Position numbers and translations under genes: made by a program. A stretch of DNA of 64,000 nucleotides from 3-1-20CM-4-69-9 sp963833655 (GTDB lineage: Bacteria > Actinomycetota > Thermoleophilia > Gaiellales > Gaiellaceae): the NCBI GenBank assembly GCA_963833655.1, contig CAWHYL010000007.1:372001-436000 (forward strand), read 5' to 3'. Below are positions 51,647 through 59,579 of this stretch, piece after piece (within the stretch, counting starts at the first letter, position 1; each line of letters starts with the position of its first letter). The notes below the pieces were generated by a model. It was not told the origin of the DNA. It worked only from the letters and a program-made list of their open reading frames with translations, and did no database searches.

Positions 51647-52052
51647 GCGAGCGCAGCCCCGCGTAGCGCTCCGGCGCGCGGCCGCGCAGACGTCCCGCAA
51701 GCGCTGGCACGACCACAGCCTCGAGGTAGCCGGCGATCGGGATCCACGCGATCGCCGCGAGCACGAGCGCCGCAAGCCCGACGAAGACGGCGATGCCGAA
51801 ACGCGCACCGCCGCGACGCAGCGTGCCCGCCACGACTTGCGCGGATCCGATTGCGCCGAGCACGCCGCCGACACCGCCTCCGAGCGCTTCGTCCCACTGG
51901 CCGAGGGCGAAGCCGATCGCCACGCCGATGCCCGCCGAGACGACGAGCGCGGCCGTCAGTCCGATTCGCGTGCCGGCGAAGAAGGCTGCGACGAGGACGC
52001 CGACGGACACACCGAGACCTGCACACACCCCGATCCAGTACCAGGATCCCAT
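51633..52052 (-). CDS. Small four-helix membrane protein, unknown
   Basis: 139 residues with four predicted membrane helices: WIGVCAGLGVSVGVLVAAFF, GLTAALVVSAGIGVAIGFAL, a Gly-rich GGGVGGVLGAIGSAQVVAGT segment and GIAVFVGLAALVLAAIAWIP. The C-terminus is arginine-rich. It resembles small actinobacterial membrane proteins without assigned function. It is divergent from the thioredoxin-fold gene; the 87 bases between them must hold both promoters. The next gene on its strand begins 160 bases downstream, after the tandem repeat. Confidence 0.72.
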   Translation of the reverse strand: MGSWYWIGVCAGLGVSVGVLVAAFFAGTRIGLTAALVVSAGIGVAIGFALGQWDEALGGGVGGVLGAIGSAQVVAGTLRRGGARFGIAVFVGLAALVLAAIAWIPIAGYLEAVVVPALAGRLRGRAPERYAGLRSLARD

Positions 52053-52124
52053 TTGCAGCCAGTGTAGTTTGAACCGGCAGTCAACCGGAGATAACGAGGT
52101 TTGCCGCCCCCCGCGGCTTCATTC

Positions 52125-52133
52125 GGAGGAGGA
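52125..52133 (+). promoter_or_regulatory. Strong ribosome-binding site fixing a TTG start
   Basis: GGAGGAGGA at 52125-52133 is an almost perfect anti-16S match, 6 bases before TTG 52140. It decides the start of the thioredoxin-fold gene in favour of TTG over the in-frame upstream codons. Confidence 0.75.
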
Positions 52134-52139
52134 ACCACA

Positions 52140-52436
52140 TTGAGTGACGACAAGCCTCTGCTCGTCTTCTTTACGTCTGCGCGCTCCGGTCCGGCCCGCC
52201 GGATGGAGAGCCTCCTCGCGCACCTGGCGCGCAAGGAGCGGACCCGCCTGCGGATCATGCGAGTCGAGCTCGACGATCAGCCGGAGCTCGCGGAGAAGTT
52301 CAAGGTGACGGTCGTGCCCACACTCGTGCTCGTCAAGCAGAAGAAGGTCGTCGAGCGCTTCGACGGACGTGCGAGCGCGCCGAAGATCGAGGCGATGATC
52401 GAGCGGCATCTGCCCGCACCGGCTGCAGCGGCCTAA
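52140..52436 (+). CDS. Thioredoxin-fold protein lacking the CxxC active site
   Basis: 98 residues from TTG 52140. Thioredoxin pattern: KPLLVFFTSARSGPARRMES is in the place of the WCxxC loop, RVELDDQPELAEKFKVTVVP supplies the DxxxxLAxxxxVxxxPT strand with cis-Pro, and KKVVERFDGRASAPKIEAM the last strand and helix. The usual WCGPC is replaced by RSGPA: both cysteines are absent (Ser and Ala), and the protein has no Cys at all. It therefore cannot do dithiol chemistry and may be a binding or chaperone-like protein. Monocistronic, ending before a strong hairpin. Confidence 0.85.
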   Translation: MSDDKPLLVFFTSARSGPARRMESLLAHLARKERTRLRIMRVELDDQPELAEKFKVTVVPTLVLVKQKKVVERFDGRASAPKIEAMIERHLPAPAAAA

Positions 52437-52471
52437 AACCGGTTCGGCGCTCTCCTCGTAACCGAGATCGA

Positions 52472-52503
52472 CGCCTCGGCACCACTGCCCCGGTGCCGAG
52501 GCG
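52472..52503. terminator. Bidirectional hairpin between convergent genes
   Basis: A perfect 12-base stem, CGCCTCGGCACC (52472-52483) with GGTGCCGAGGCG (52492-52503), and an 8-base loop. It lies between the convergent thioredoxin-fold gene (+) and the E2 gene (-), followed by a second small hairpin at 52502-52519. There is no clear T tract on either side, so it may be a Rho-independent-like or Rho-assisted stop. Confidence 0.65.
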
Positions 52504-52528
52504 CCCCTCACGCGGGGCGGTGAACCGG

Positions 52529-53572
52529 CTACCGCTGCTCGAGCCGCCGGATCACGTCGAGGCCGAACTCCGCGGCTCGGGCGCCGTCGACCACACGGTG
52601 GTCGAAGGTGACCGAGACGTAGCCGACGCGCGCGGAGACAACCTGACCGTCGCGCACGACCGGACGCTCGGCGATCCGCCCGATGCTCAGGATCGCGACC
52701 TCCGGGTGATTTACGAGCGGTGTCTGGAAGAGCCCGGCGAGCTTTCCGGCGCTCGTCACGGTGAAGGTCGACCCGCGTAGCTCCTCTGCGGCGAGCGTTC
52801 CGGCGCGCGCTCCTTCGGCGAGCCGCTCGACGTCAGTCTGCAGCTCGTCGATCGACCGCGCGTCGCAGGCGCGCACGACCGGCACGACGAGCCCGTGCTC
52901 CGTCTGCACGGCGACGCCGAGGTCGTAGCGGTCGAGGTACACGATCTCGTCGCCCTCGACCCGGGCGTTCAGCTCCGGAAACCCCCGCAGCGACTCCCCG
53001 CACGCCTTCAGCGCGGCGCCCACGAGACGCTTGAGCTCGACGCCGGTGAAATCGCACTCCTCCACCCACGTCACGGCTGGGACCTCGCGCTGCGCACGCG
53101 ACATGTGCTCGGCGATCAGCCGCCGGACGCCGCGGAGCGGCTCCCGCCGCCCCTCCCGAGGCGTCGCCGCGGCACGAACGTCCGCCTCCGTGATCCGGCC
53201 CTGTGGGCCGGTTCCGGTGACCGCGTCGAGGTCGACCCCGAGCTCCTGGGCGATCCTGCGGACGAGCGGCGTCGCCTTTGCCTTCTCTTCGCGCTTCTCT
53301 CGAGGCGTCTCCGCCGGCTGCGGCACAACGGCCCCGTCGCCGCCGATCACCACGAGGACGGTGCCGACGGGGACGATCTTGCCCTCCTCGACGAGGATCC
53401 GCGTCACCTTCCCGGCGGCGGGCGAGGGAATCTCGACCGTTGTCTTGTCCGTCTGAACCTCGACGAGCGGGTCGTCCTCGGCGACCTCCTGTCCTTCCGT
53501 CACGAGCCAGCGCGCGATCTCGCCTTCGGTGAGGCCTTCGCCGAGGTCCGGCAGCTTGAGCTCGTACGCCAT
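52529..53572 (-). CDS. 2-oxoacid dehydrogenase E2 (dihydrolipoamide acyltransferase)
   Basis: 347 residues. One lipoyl domain (LPDLGEGLTEGEIARW; lipoylated Lys in VQTDKTTVEIPSP), a short E3/E1-binding domain (ATPLVRRIAQELGVDL...GTGPQGRITEADV) and a catalytic domain ending TFDHRVVDGARAA with the His/Asp active site. It transfers the acyl group made by E1 to CoA. It shares the operon with E1-alpha and E1-beta but is separated from them by HIRAN and acetamidase-like genes. Branched-chain acids are the likely substrates, by comparison with the E1-alpha type. No E3 gene is visible in the window. Confidence 0.92.
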   Translation of the reverse strand: MAYELKLPDLGEGLTEGEIARWLVTEGQEVAEDDPLVEVQTDKTTVEIPSPAAGKVTRILVEEGKIVPVGTVLVVIGGDGAVVPQPAETPREKREEKAKATPLVRRIAQELGVDLDAVTGTGPQGRITEADVRAAATPREGRREPLRGVRRLIAEHMSRAQREVPAVTWVEECDFTGVELKRLVGAALKACGESLRGFPELNARVEGDEIVYLDRYDLGVAVQTEHGLVVPVVRACDARSIDELQTDVERLAEGARAGTLAAEELRGSTFTVTSAGKLAGLFQTPLVNHPEVAILSIGRIAERPVVRDGQVVSARVGYVSVTFDHRVVDGARAAEFGLDVIRRLEQR

Positions 53573-54438
53573 CAGCCCATTCTTATCGCGTCGTCTCGTA
53601 GCTCAGCGTGCACACCGCGGACGCCGTTGACGATCTGCGTGACGCGCAGGTCGACGGCAACGCTCCCGAGCGCCGTCGCGTAGCCGCGGTCGATGCGAAG
53701 CTCGCGTTCCATCAGGTCGAGCATGGTCTCGATCGCCTGCGTCGCGGCGAGGTCGAGATCCTCGTCGAAGCCGAACGCGATCCACGCTCCGGCAATGCGT
53801 GCCACCGGCGAGCGAAGCTCGAGCTCCGAGATGTCGAATGTCAGCTGCGCGCGCTCGACGAAGCACTCGATCGCGGTGCCCGACAGCTCGCCGTCGCCCT
53901 GGGCGGCATGGCCGTCACCGGCAGACACGTGCGCACCGTCCACGCTGATCGGCAGATAGAGCGTCGTGCCGGCCACGAGCTCCTTGCAGTCGATGTTGCC
54001 GCCCGAGCGCCGCGGCGGGCCGGTGGAGTGAAGGCCGTCCTCGTCCGGCGGCATTCCGATCACGCCGAAGAACGGCGCAAGCCGCACGCTCGCGCCGCGG
54101 TCGTCGGTCCCCGTGCCCGTCTCCGGATCGAGGATCCATTCGACGTGCGTGTCGGGGCCGAACGTCTCGCCGAACGCGCCGGGCCGCACCTCGTCGATGC
54201 GCACGACGAGCGTCTGCCCGGCGCGTGCACCGCGAACCTCGACGGGCCCGACGAGCGCGTGGCCGGCGTCGAGCTCCTCGTCGCGGGGCTCGAACGTCTC
54301 GTCAGGCGCGACGCGCCAGCCGGCGTTCGGGCACGAGAACGCGACCGAGTCGCCGGGGTCGACCGTGGCGATCGGCGGCAGGTCGCGCGAGAAGTGGCCG
54401 TGCAGCGTTCGCCGCTCGTACGGAAGCTCGTGGATCAC
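53572..54438 (-). CDS. Acetamidase/formamidase family protein
   Basis: 288 residues, FmdA/AmdA fold. Motifs: CPNAGWRVAPDETFEPRDEE near residue 40, GHALVGPVEVRGARAGQTLV, GGNIDCKELVAGTTLYLPI (metal-binding region with Asp-Cys-Lys) and VDGAHVSAGDGHAAQGDGE with His/Asp. Members hydrolyse formamide or acetamide, but many in Actinobacteria are uncharacterised. GTG 54438 overlaps the HIRAN gene as GTGA, and the E2 start overlaps its stop by one base, so it is tightly embedded in the dehydrogenase operon. Why an amidase sits there is not clear. Confidence 0.87.
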   Translation of the reverse strand: MIHELPYERRTLHGHFSRDLPPIATVDPGDSVAFSCPNAGWRVAPDETFEPRDEELDAGHALVGPVEVRGARAGQTLVVRIDEVRPGAFGETFGPDTHVEWILDPETGTGTDDRGASVRLAPFFGVIGMPPDEDGLHSTGPPRRSGGNIDCKELVAGTTLYLPISVDGAHVSAGDGHAAQGDGELSGTAIECFVERAQLTFDISELELRSPVARIAGAWIAFGFDEDLDLAATQAIETMLDLMERELRIDRGYATALGSVAVDLRVTQIVNGVRGVHAELRDDAIRMG

Positions 54439-54851
54439 GCGCGCGGCGCCCCGATCCACGCGTCCTTCGGTGCGAGCAGGACGCGCAGCCCCGCCCGCTT
54501 GCCGTTTTCGAAGAACTCCAGCAGCGAAACCGCCTGCCACTCGGCGGCGTCGAGGGCGCCTGCCGTCTCGGCCGGGACGTAGCCGGCCTGCAGCCGTCGC
54601 GCGGCGTCCCAAATGCCGATCGCATGCGAATCGTGCTCGTTCTCCGGCTCGGGAACGAGCTCGAGCCGCCTCCCCGGCGCGAACGCGTCGTCCTGCAGCG
54701 CGTCGAGCCGGTACGACGCTCCGGCGACTTTGATCACACGGATACGGGTGTCGTCGCGCCGAACGAGCTGCTCGGTCGCCGCGTCCCGAAGCCGGTACCC
54801 CTCGCGTGTCCGCTCGAGCCACAACCTCAGCCGTTCCTCCATGCGCGTCAT
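54435..54851 (-). CDS. Stand-alone HIRAN-domain protein
   Basis: 138 residues from ATG 54851 (MTRMEERLRLW); ATG 54842 is an alternative. Residues about 35-100 match the HIRAN pattern: IKVAGASYRLDALQDDAFA, GRRLELVPEPENEHDSHAIG (the EPxNxxDxxAI core) and AGYVPAETAGAL. HIRAN domains bind 3' ssDNA ends in HLTF/Rad5 and occur alone or with helicases in bacteria. Here it has no fused helicase, and sits between E1-beta (37 bases) and the acetamidase-like gene (4-base overlap). A metabolic-operon location is unusual for this domain. DNA binding is only inferred from the family. Confidence 0.75.
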   Translation of the reverse strand: MTRMEERLRLWLERTREGYRLRDAATEQLVRRDDTRIRVIKVAGASYRLDALQDDAFAPGRRLELVPEPENEHDSHAIGIWDAARRLQAGYVPAETAGALDAAEWQAVSLLEFFENGKRAGLRVLLAPKDAWIGAPRA

Positions 54852-54888
54852 CAAAAGGGCCTGGCTCGGCCGACCTCGGTCTGCGTGC

Positions 54889-55860
54889 TCAGAACTCGAG
54901 GAGTTGCCGCACCGCGGCGACGACTCGATCGACCGACGGCATGTATGCGTCCTCGAGCTGCCAGTACGGGTACGGGACGTCGTAGCCGGTGACGCGCAGC
55001 ACCGGCCCGCGCAGGTCGAGGATCGCCTTCTCCGCGAGCACCGCCGCAAGCTCGGCGGCGAAGCCGCAAACGCGCGGCGCTTCCTGCACGATCACGACGC
55101 GTCCCGTCTTCGCCGCGGACGCGAGCAGTGCGTCCTCGTCGAGCGGCTTGAGCGTGCGGATGTCCAGCACTTCGACCGACAAGTCGTCGAGCGCGGCCGC
55201 GACCTGCTCGCACAACGGCACCATCGAGCCGTACGCGACGAGCGTGACGTCGTCGCCCTCGCGCGCGAGCCGAGCCTTCCCGAGCGGGACGACGTGCTCG
55301 CCCTCGGGCACCTCACCCTTCAGCGTGCGGTAGTGCAGCTTTGGCTCGAGCACGACGACCGGGTCGGAGTCGCGGATCGCCGCGGCGAGAATGCCTTTCG
55401 CGTCGCTCGGCGTCGACGGAATCGCAACCTTCACTCCGGGCGTGTGCACGTAGTACGTCTCCGGCGAATCGTCGTGCAGCTCCGGCGCACGGACGCCGCC
55501 GCCGTACGGCATCCGAACGACCAGCGGGAACGACATCTTCCCGCCGGTGCGCCAGCGATAGCGGCCGACGTGCGTGATCAGCTGGTCGAGGCAGGGGTAC
55601 GAGAACGCGTCGTACTGCATCTCGCACACGGGGCGCCAGCCGGCCATGCAGAGCCCGACGGCGCTCCCGAGGATGCCCGCCTCGGCGAGCGGCGTGTCGA
55701 AGCAGCGGTCGGGCCCGAACCTGTCGCGCAGCCCCGCAGTCGCGCGAAAGACCCCGCCGGCGCGACCGACGTCCTCGCCGAGCACCATCACCGACGGGTC
55801 GCGCTCGAGCTCCACGTGGAACGCGTCGTTGATCGCCTCGACGATCGAGAGCTCAGCCAA
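54889..55860 (-). CDS. 2-oxoacid dehydrogenase E1 component, beta subunit
   Basis: 323 residues; transketolase-like beta subunit that completes the thiamine-diphosphate site with E1-alpha. Features: VEAINDAFHVELERDPSVMV, GEDVGRAGGVFRATAGL, FDTPLAEAGILGSAVGLCMA, and GGGVRAPELHDDSPETYYVH; the C-terminal domain has VEVLDIRTLKPLDEDALL. TTG 55860 overlaps the E1-alpha stop by 8 bases and gives the family N-terminus; upstream in-frame codons lie inside E1-alpha. Pyruvate and branched-chain forms are hard to separate by sequence. Confidence 0.92.
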   Translation of the reverse strand: MAELSIVEAINDAFHVELERDPSVMVLGEDVGRAGGVFRATAGLRDRFGPDRCFDTPLAEAGILGSAVGLCMAGWRPVCEMQYDAFSYPCLDQLITHVGRYRWRTGGKMSFPLVVRMPYGGGVRAPELHDDSPETYYVHTPGVKVAIPSTPSDAKGILAAAIRDSDPVVVLEPKLHYRTLKGEVPEGEHVVPLGKARLAREGDDVTLVAYGSMVPLCEQVAAALDDLSVEVLDIRTLKPLDEDALLASAAKTGRVVIVQEAPRVCGFAAELAAVLAEKAILDLRGPVLRVTGYDVPYPYWQLEDAYMPSVDRVVAAVRQLLEF

Positions 55861-56914
55861 GCGTCCTCCGCAGCTCGTCGAGATCCGAGCCGAACGACGG
55901 CGGCGGATCGCCGTACGCATGGTCGAACACGAGCGACACGTCGGCGGGCGGCTCGGCCTCGGCCGCCGCGATTCCGGCACGCATCGCGTCCGCCGCCTCG
56001 GTCCGGATCGACTCCGCCAGGTCGTCGTGGAGGATGCCGGCGCGGCGCAGGTAGCCCTCGAAGCGCCCGACGCACTCGCGCTTCCGCTCCTCCTCGACAC
56101 GCTCGAGGTCGATGTACGCCCGCGGATCGTCGGCGGTCGCATGCGGAGCGGTTCGGTATGAGAAGGCCTCGATGAACGTCGGGCCGTCGCCTGCGCGCCC
56201 GCGTGCCGCCGCTTCGCGCGCGGCCTCGTAGCACGCGAGCACGTCGGTCCCGTCGACGCGTACACCCGGCATGCCGTAGCCGATTGCCTTGTCCGCGAGG
56301 GTCTCCGCGCGCGTCTGCGCCTCGAGCGGCGTCGAGATCGCCCACTGGTTGTTGTTGCAGAGCAGGATCAGCGGCGCGCCCGTCACCGCGGCGAAGTTCG
56401 CGCCCTCGTGGAACGATCCCTCGGACGTCGCACCGTCGCCGAAGAAGGCGACGGCGCAGGCTCGCTCGCCCTTGAGCTTCTTTCCCCAGGCGAGGCCGGC
56501 CGCGTGCGGGACGTGCGTTGCGATCGGGACACAGATCGACGCGACGTTGTAGTCCTCCGGGTCCCACCAGCCCGCCGGGTGCCCGCGCCACCACGACAGC
56601 ACCGTCTCCGGCGGCATCCCTCGCAGCAGCCCGATCGCCGACTCGCGGTAGGACGGGAAGATCCAGTCCTCGTCGTCTAGCGCGTGCACGACGCCGGCCT
56701 GCATCGCCTCGTGGTTCCAGAAGATCGCGTAGGTGCCGATCCGGCCCTGGCGGTGGTACACGACCGAGCGCTCGTCATACGTCCGCAGCAGCACCAGCGA
56801 GCGGTAGAGCTCGAGCAGCTCCTGTTCGCCGAGCCCGTCGACCTCTCGGTCGCCCACACCGTCGGCATCGCCGATCACACGCCGCAGGTCGCGCTCGGCC
56901 CGAAGCACCGCCAT
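55853..56914 (-). CDS. 2-oxoacid (branched-chain type) dehydrogenase E1 component, alpha subunit
   Basis: 353 residues. The thiamine-diphosphate motif is FFGDGATSEGSFHEGANFA ending in LLCNNNQWAIS (GDG-x26-NN). RQGRIGTYAIFWNHEAMQAG and FPSYRESAIGLLRG are characteristic of BkdA/BCKDH alpha chains. It decarboxylates 2-oxo acids from valine, leucine or isoleucine (or pyruvate) and hands the acyl group to E2. First gene of the operon E1-alpha, E1-beta, HIRAN, acetamidase-like, E2. The S41-like gene ends 25 bases upstream on the same strand. Confidence 0.92.
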   Translation of the reverse strand: MAVLRAERDLRRVIGDADGVGDREVDGLGEQELLELYRSLVLLRTYDERSVVYHRQGRIGTYAIFWNHEAMQAGVVHALDDEDWIFPSYRESAIGLLRGMPPETVLSWWRGHPAGWWDPEDYNVASICVPIATHVPHAAGLAWGKKLKGERACAVAFFGDGATSEGSFHEGANFAAVTGAPLILLCNNNQWAISTPLEAQTRAETLADKAIGYGMPGVRVDGTDVLACYEAAREAAARGRAGDGPTFIEAFSYRTAPHATADDPRAYIDLERVEEERKRECVGRFEGYLRRAGILHDDLAESIRTEAADAMRAGIAAAEAEPPADVSLVFDHAYGDPPPSFGSDLDELRRTLG

Positions 56915-56939
56915 TGCGCGGAAGCCTACCCCGGCGTTC

Positions 56940-58160
56940 TCAGCGACCGAGCGCGATCGAGCGTGCCGCCGCGAGGACCGGATCGCGGCCGGCGAAGAAG
57001 CTCGCCGAGGAGAGCGCGACCGGAAAACGCGGGTCGGTCGCGAGCCGGTCGTCGTCGGGTGACGAGAGCTGCCAGTAGATGTGAGCGACGTGGAGCACGA
57101 TGCCCGTCGCGGGCAGCAGGGTCGGGCGCGAGTCGCCGTAGAGGTTCGGGCTGCCGCCGCTCGGCTCGCCCACGAAGATCGGCTTCCCCGTCAGCTCGAG
57201 CTCGGTGATGAAGTTCTCGGCTGCAGAAAACGTGACCCGTGAGATCAGCACGACGACGCGTTTCGTCTTGCCGACGCGCGCGATCGCGCTCACCAGCGGC
57301 CGATAGGTCTGGTTGTCGCCGCCGCCGTTGTTGCGCATGTCGACGATCACGGCGCGGAGCTTCTTGCTCTTCGCCGCCTTCAGCAGGCGCAGCGACGCCG
57401 GATACGTGTCACCGGTGACCTCGTTGTAGCCCAGGTAGTAGACGCGTCCCGACGCGAGCTTCGTCGCCCAGAGCGTCCTGTTGCGTCGCGCGATGTACGC
57501 CGGCACACGTCCTGTGATCGCCTGCGGAACGAGCGGATGCGCGATGTCGCCGATACCGCGCGCATAGGCGCTAGCCGTCACGGGCGTCAGCTCGGCGTCG
57601 AAGGTGACGCCGTTTCGCTCGAAGGTGAAACGACTGGGGCCGAGATCCGCCACGAGGTGCAGGCCGTGCAACACCTCCGGCGTGTTCAGGTACGCCGGCG
57701 CGAGCAGCTCGAGCGTCGACTCGTTGTCGTGCGGCACGAGCGGACGAACCGCCGCGAGCACGTCGTCCAGCGGATGTCCGTTGATCGCAAGGAGCCGCGC
57801 ACGTAGGAGATTGCGGCCGCCGACCTGCCCGACGACATACATGCCGTCCGAGAACGCGTAGAGCTGCGTCGGGTACGCATGCTGCCCTCGCCGGTCGCCC
57901 GGGTCCATCGGGAAGATCCCCGTGTGCCCGTTGCGTGCGCCCGGCAGCGCCGCCAGGCGCATAAGCCCGACGAGGAGCTCGTCGTCGTTCAGCGAGCCGG
58001 CGCGCGAGCCGAGATCGGCGACGGCAGCGTCGAAGGCCGCCGGTGCCAGGGTGCGAAAGAGGTTCGGGTGATCGTCTCGAAGGTGCTGTGCGGCGAGCTG
58101 CACGTCGGCCGCTTGCGGCGACAGGGCGACGGCAGCGGCGGCCAGCAGCGCGGCGATCAT
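56940..58160 (-). CDS. Secreted S41-family (tail-specific-protease-like) serine peptidase
   Basis: 406 residues. Signal-peptide-like start MIAALLAAAAVALSPQA, then a helical region (LRDDHPNLFRTL), GHTGIFPM and a C-terminal S41 core: YYLGYNEVTGDTY, IVDMRNNGGGDNQTY (the D-x-R-x-N-x-G-G strand) and VTFSAAENFITELELTGKP with the nucleophile Ser. The general-base Lys of CtpA is not obvious. No clear PDZ domain, so it resembles the S41 sub-family with an N-terminal helical domain. ATG 58160 overlaps the PadR stop (ATGA). Secreted; target unknown. Confidence 0.85.
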   Translation of the reverse strand: MIAALLAAAAVALSPQAADVQLAAQHLRDDHPNLFRTLAPAAFDAAVADLGSRAGSLNDDELLVGLMRLAALPGARNGHTGIFPMDPGDRRGQHAYPTQLYAFSDGMYVVGQVGGRNLLRARLLAINGHPLDDVLAAVRPLVPHDNESTLELLAPAYLNTPEVLHGLHLVADLGPSRFTFERNGVTFDAELTPVTASAYARGIGDIAHPLVPQAITGRVPAYIARRNRTLWATKLASGRVYYLGYNEVTGDTYPASLRLLKAAKSKKLRAVIVDMRNNGGGDNQTYRPLVSAIARVGKTKRVVVLISRVTFSAAENFITELELTGKPIFVGEPSGGSPNLYGDSRPTLLPATGIVLHVAHIYWQLSSPDDDRLATDPRFPVALSSASFFAGRDPVLAAARSIALGR

Positions 58161-58684
58161 CGCGCGAGCTCCCGCTTCGCCTTCTCCAGCCAGCGCAGGC
58201 GCGCCGGCATCAGCTCGAGGCCGTACTCCAGCGTCAGCGCGCCGTAACGCGTCGCCGGTGTGATCGCTTCGTACTCGGCGAGGAACGCGCGTTGCACCTC
58301 TACGTAATCGTCGAGCTGACGCAGGAGCGCGTCGCGGGAGCAGAGCTCGGCGAAGAACACCTTCAGCATCAGCTCGTCCCACGACTTCGGCGGGGCGCTC
58401 TCCAGCCAGGCGCGCACGGCCGCGCGCCCGGCCCGTGTGTGACGGTAGAGCTGTTTGTCCGGCCGGGCGCTCTGGCGAACGGTTCGCCGGCTGGCAAGCC
58501 CGGCCTCGACGAGCCGCGGCAGCACGGCGTAGAGCTGGCTCTTCGCCGGCGCCCACATGTGCGCGACGCTTCCTTCGGCGCGCTTGAGCAGGTCGTAGCC
58601 CGAACGCTCGCCCTCGGAGAGGAGCCCGAGAACGACGCCTTCGGTCGTCGTCAACTGCGTAGTCTGCTGCGGAATAGTCCGCAC
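58157..58684 (-). CDS. PadR-family transcriptional regulator
   Basis: 175 residues. N-terminal winged helix (TEGVVLGLLSEGERSGYDLL, then SQLYAVLPRLVEAGLASRR with the DNA-recognition helix) and a C-terminal helical Vir_act_alpha_C-type dimer domain (WDELMLKVFFAELCSRDALL). PadR proteins often repress detoxification or transport genes in response to small aromatic compounds. GTG 58684 is the start. It lies precisely in the 3-base loop of a perfect palindrome (see next entry), pointing to autoregulation or mRNA-level control. It follows the lipid-kinase gene by 7 bases. Confidence 0.9.
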   Translation of the reverse strand: MRTIPQQTTQLTTTEGVVLGLLSEGERSGYDLLKRAEGSVAHMWAPAKSQLYAVLPRLVEAGLASRRTVRQSARPDKQLYRHTRAGRAAVRAWLESAPPKSWDELMLKVFFAELCSRDALLRQLDDYVEVQRAFLAEYEAITPATRYGALTLEYGLELMPARLRWLEKAKRELAR

Positions 58685-58692
58685 CGGACTAT
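58674..58692 (-). promoter_or_regulatory. Palindrome enclosing the padR start codon
   Basis: On the minus strand ATAGTCCG-GTG-CGGACTAT: a perfect 8-base inverted repeat (arms 58685-58692 and 58674-58681) whose 3-base spacer is exactly the GTG start codon of the PadR gene. As DNA it is a good dimer site for the repressor; as RNA it would form a hairpin with the start codon in the loop. Either reading implies control of padR. Confidence 0.65.
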
Positions 58693-59579
58693 CACCCTAT
58701 CACGGACACCGCCTGGCGTTCGGCCTCGAACACCGCCTCGGTGACGTCCCCGAGATCCTCGCCGTCGGCGTGGAGCGGCAGCGGTATGTCGCAGCGCACT
58801 TCGATTCGGTCGAGGTCGTGGCCGCGAAAGGCGTTTCGCGCCGGCCGGCCCGTTGCGAGCGCGAAGAGGAGCGGCGGAAGCGTCCTGGGAGTCAGAGAAC
58901 GGGGTGCGAGAAAGTCGAGGCCGTCGTCGAACACGGCCCCCGGCGCCGCCTGGATGGCGAGGGTCTTCAAGAACGTGTACGGCGTCCCGTTCGAGACGAG
59001 CACCAGGGCCGCGCGCCCGTAGCCTGCGATCTCGAGCACCGGCTCGAAGCGACCACGTTGCTCGAAGATGAGCCTCGCGAACGTCCCGACGAAGGCGAGG
59101 TCACCGGGGCGCCGTCCGTCCGGCGTGCGGCCGCGCTCGTCGATCCGCCGCACCACCTCGGCGTCGATGCCGATGCCCGAGCCGAACGCAAAGCGCCGGC
59201 CGTTGACGCGGCCCGTCGAGATCTGGCGCGTGCGGTTCTGGGCGAGCGCGTCGGCGAGGTGATGGGCGGCCTCGACCGGGTCGCGCGGCAGCCCGAGCGC
59301 GCGCGGCAACACGCTCGTGCCGCCGCCGGGAACGAAGCCGACCGGGAGGTCGTTCCGCTCGACGCCGTTCAGCACCTCGTTGAAGCCGCCGTCGCCGGAG
59401 AAGACGACGACGGCTTCCGCCTCGCCGGCTTCGCGGGCAAGCTCGACCGCGTGGCTCGGGCGCTGCGTATGAACAGTCCGGACGAAGGCGCTGCGCATGA
59501 GCGCGTGCTCGACGGCCGCGAGCGTCTCGTCGTCGACGCGCGACGCGAACGGGTTGACGATCAGGACGACGCGCTTCAC
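58692..59579 (-). CDS. Diacylglycerol/lipid kinase family protein (YegS/BmrU-like)
   Basis: 295 residues. ATP-binding DAGK catalytic core: VVLIVNPFASRVDDET at the start, VVVFSGDGGFNEVLNG (usual GGDGTxNE) and PVGFVPGGGTSVLPRALGL. The C-terminal two-domain part carries FAFGSGIGIDAEVVRRI. The GDGT Thr is replaced by Gly, which is tolerated in some homologues. It phosphorylates a lipid such as diacylglycerol or a sphingoid-like substrate. Its start overlaps the TetR gene by 4 bases, and it ends in the PadR palindrome. Confidence 0.9.
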   Translation of the reverse strand: MKRVVLIVNPFASRVDDETLAAVEHALMRSAFVRTVHTQRPSHAVELAREAGEAEAVVVFSGDGGFNEVLNGVERNDLPVGFVPGGGTSVLPRALGLPRDPVEAAHHLADALAQNRTRQISTGRVNGRRFAFGSGIGIDAEVVRRIDERGRTPDGRRPGDLAFVGTFARLIFEQRGRFEPVLEIAGYGRAALVLVSNGTPYTFLKTLAIQAAPGAVFDDGLDFLAPRSLTPRTLPPLLFALATGRPARNAFRGHDLDRIEVRCDIPLPLHADGEDLGDVTEAVFEAERQAVSVIG

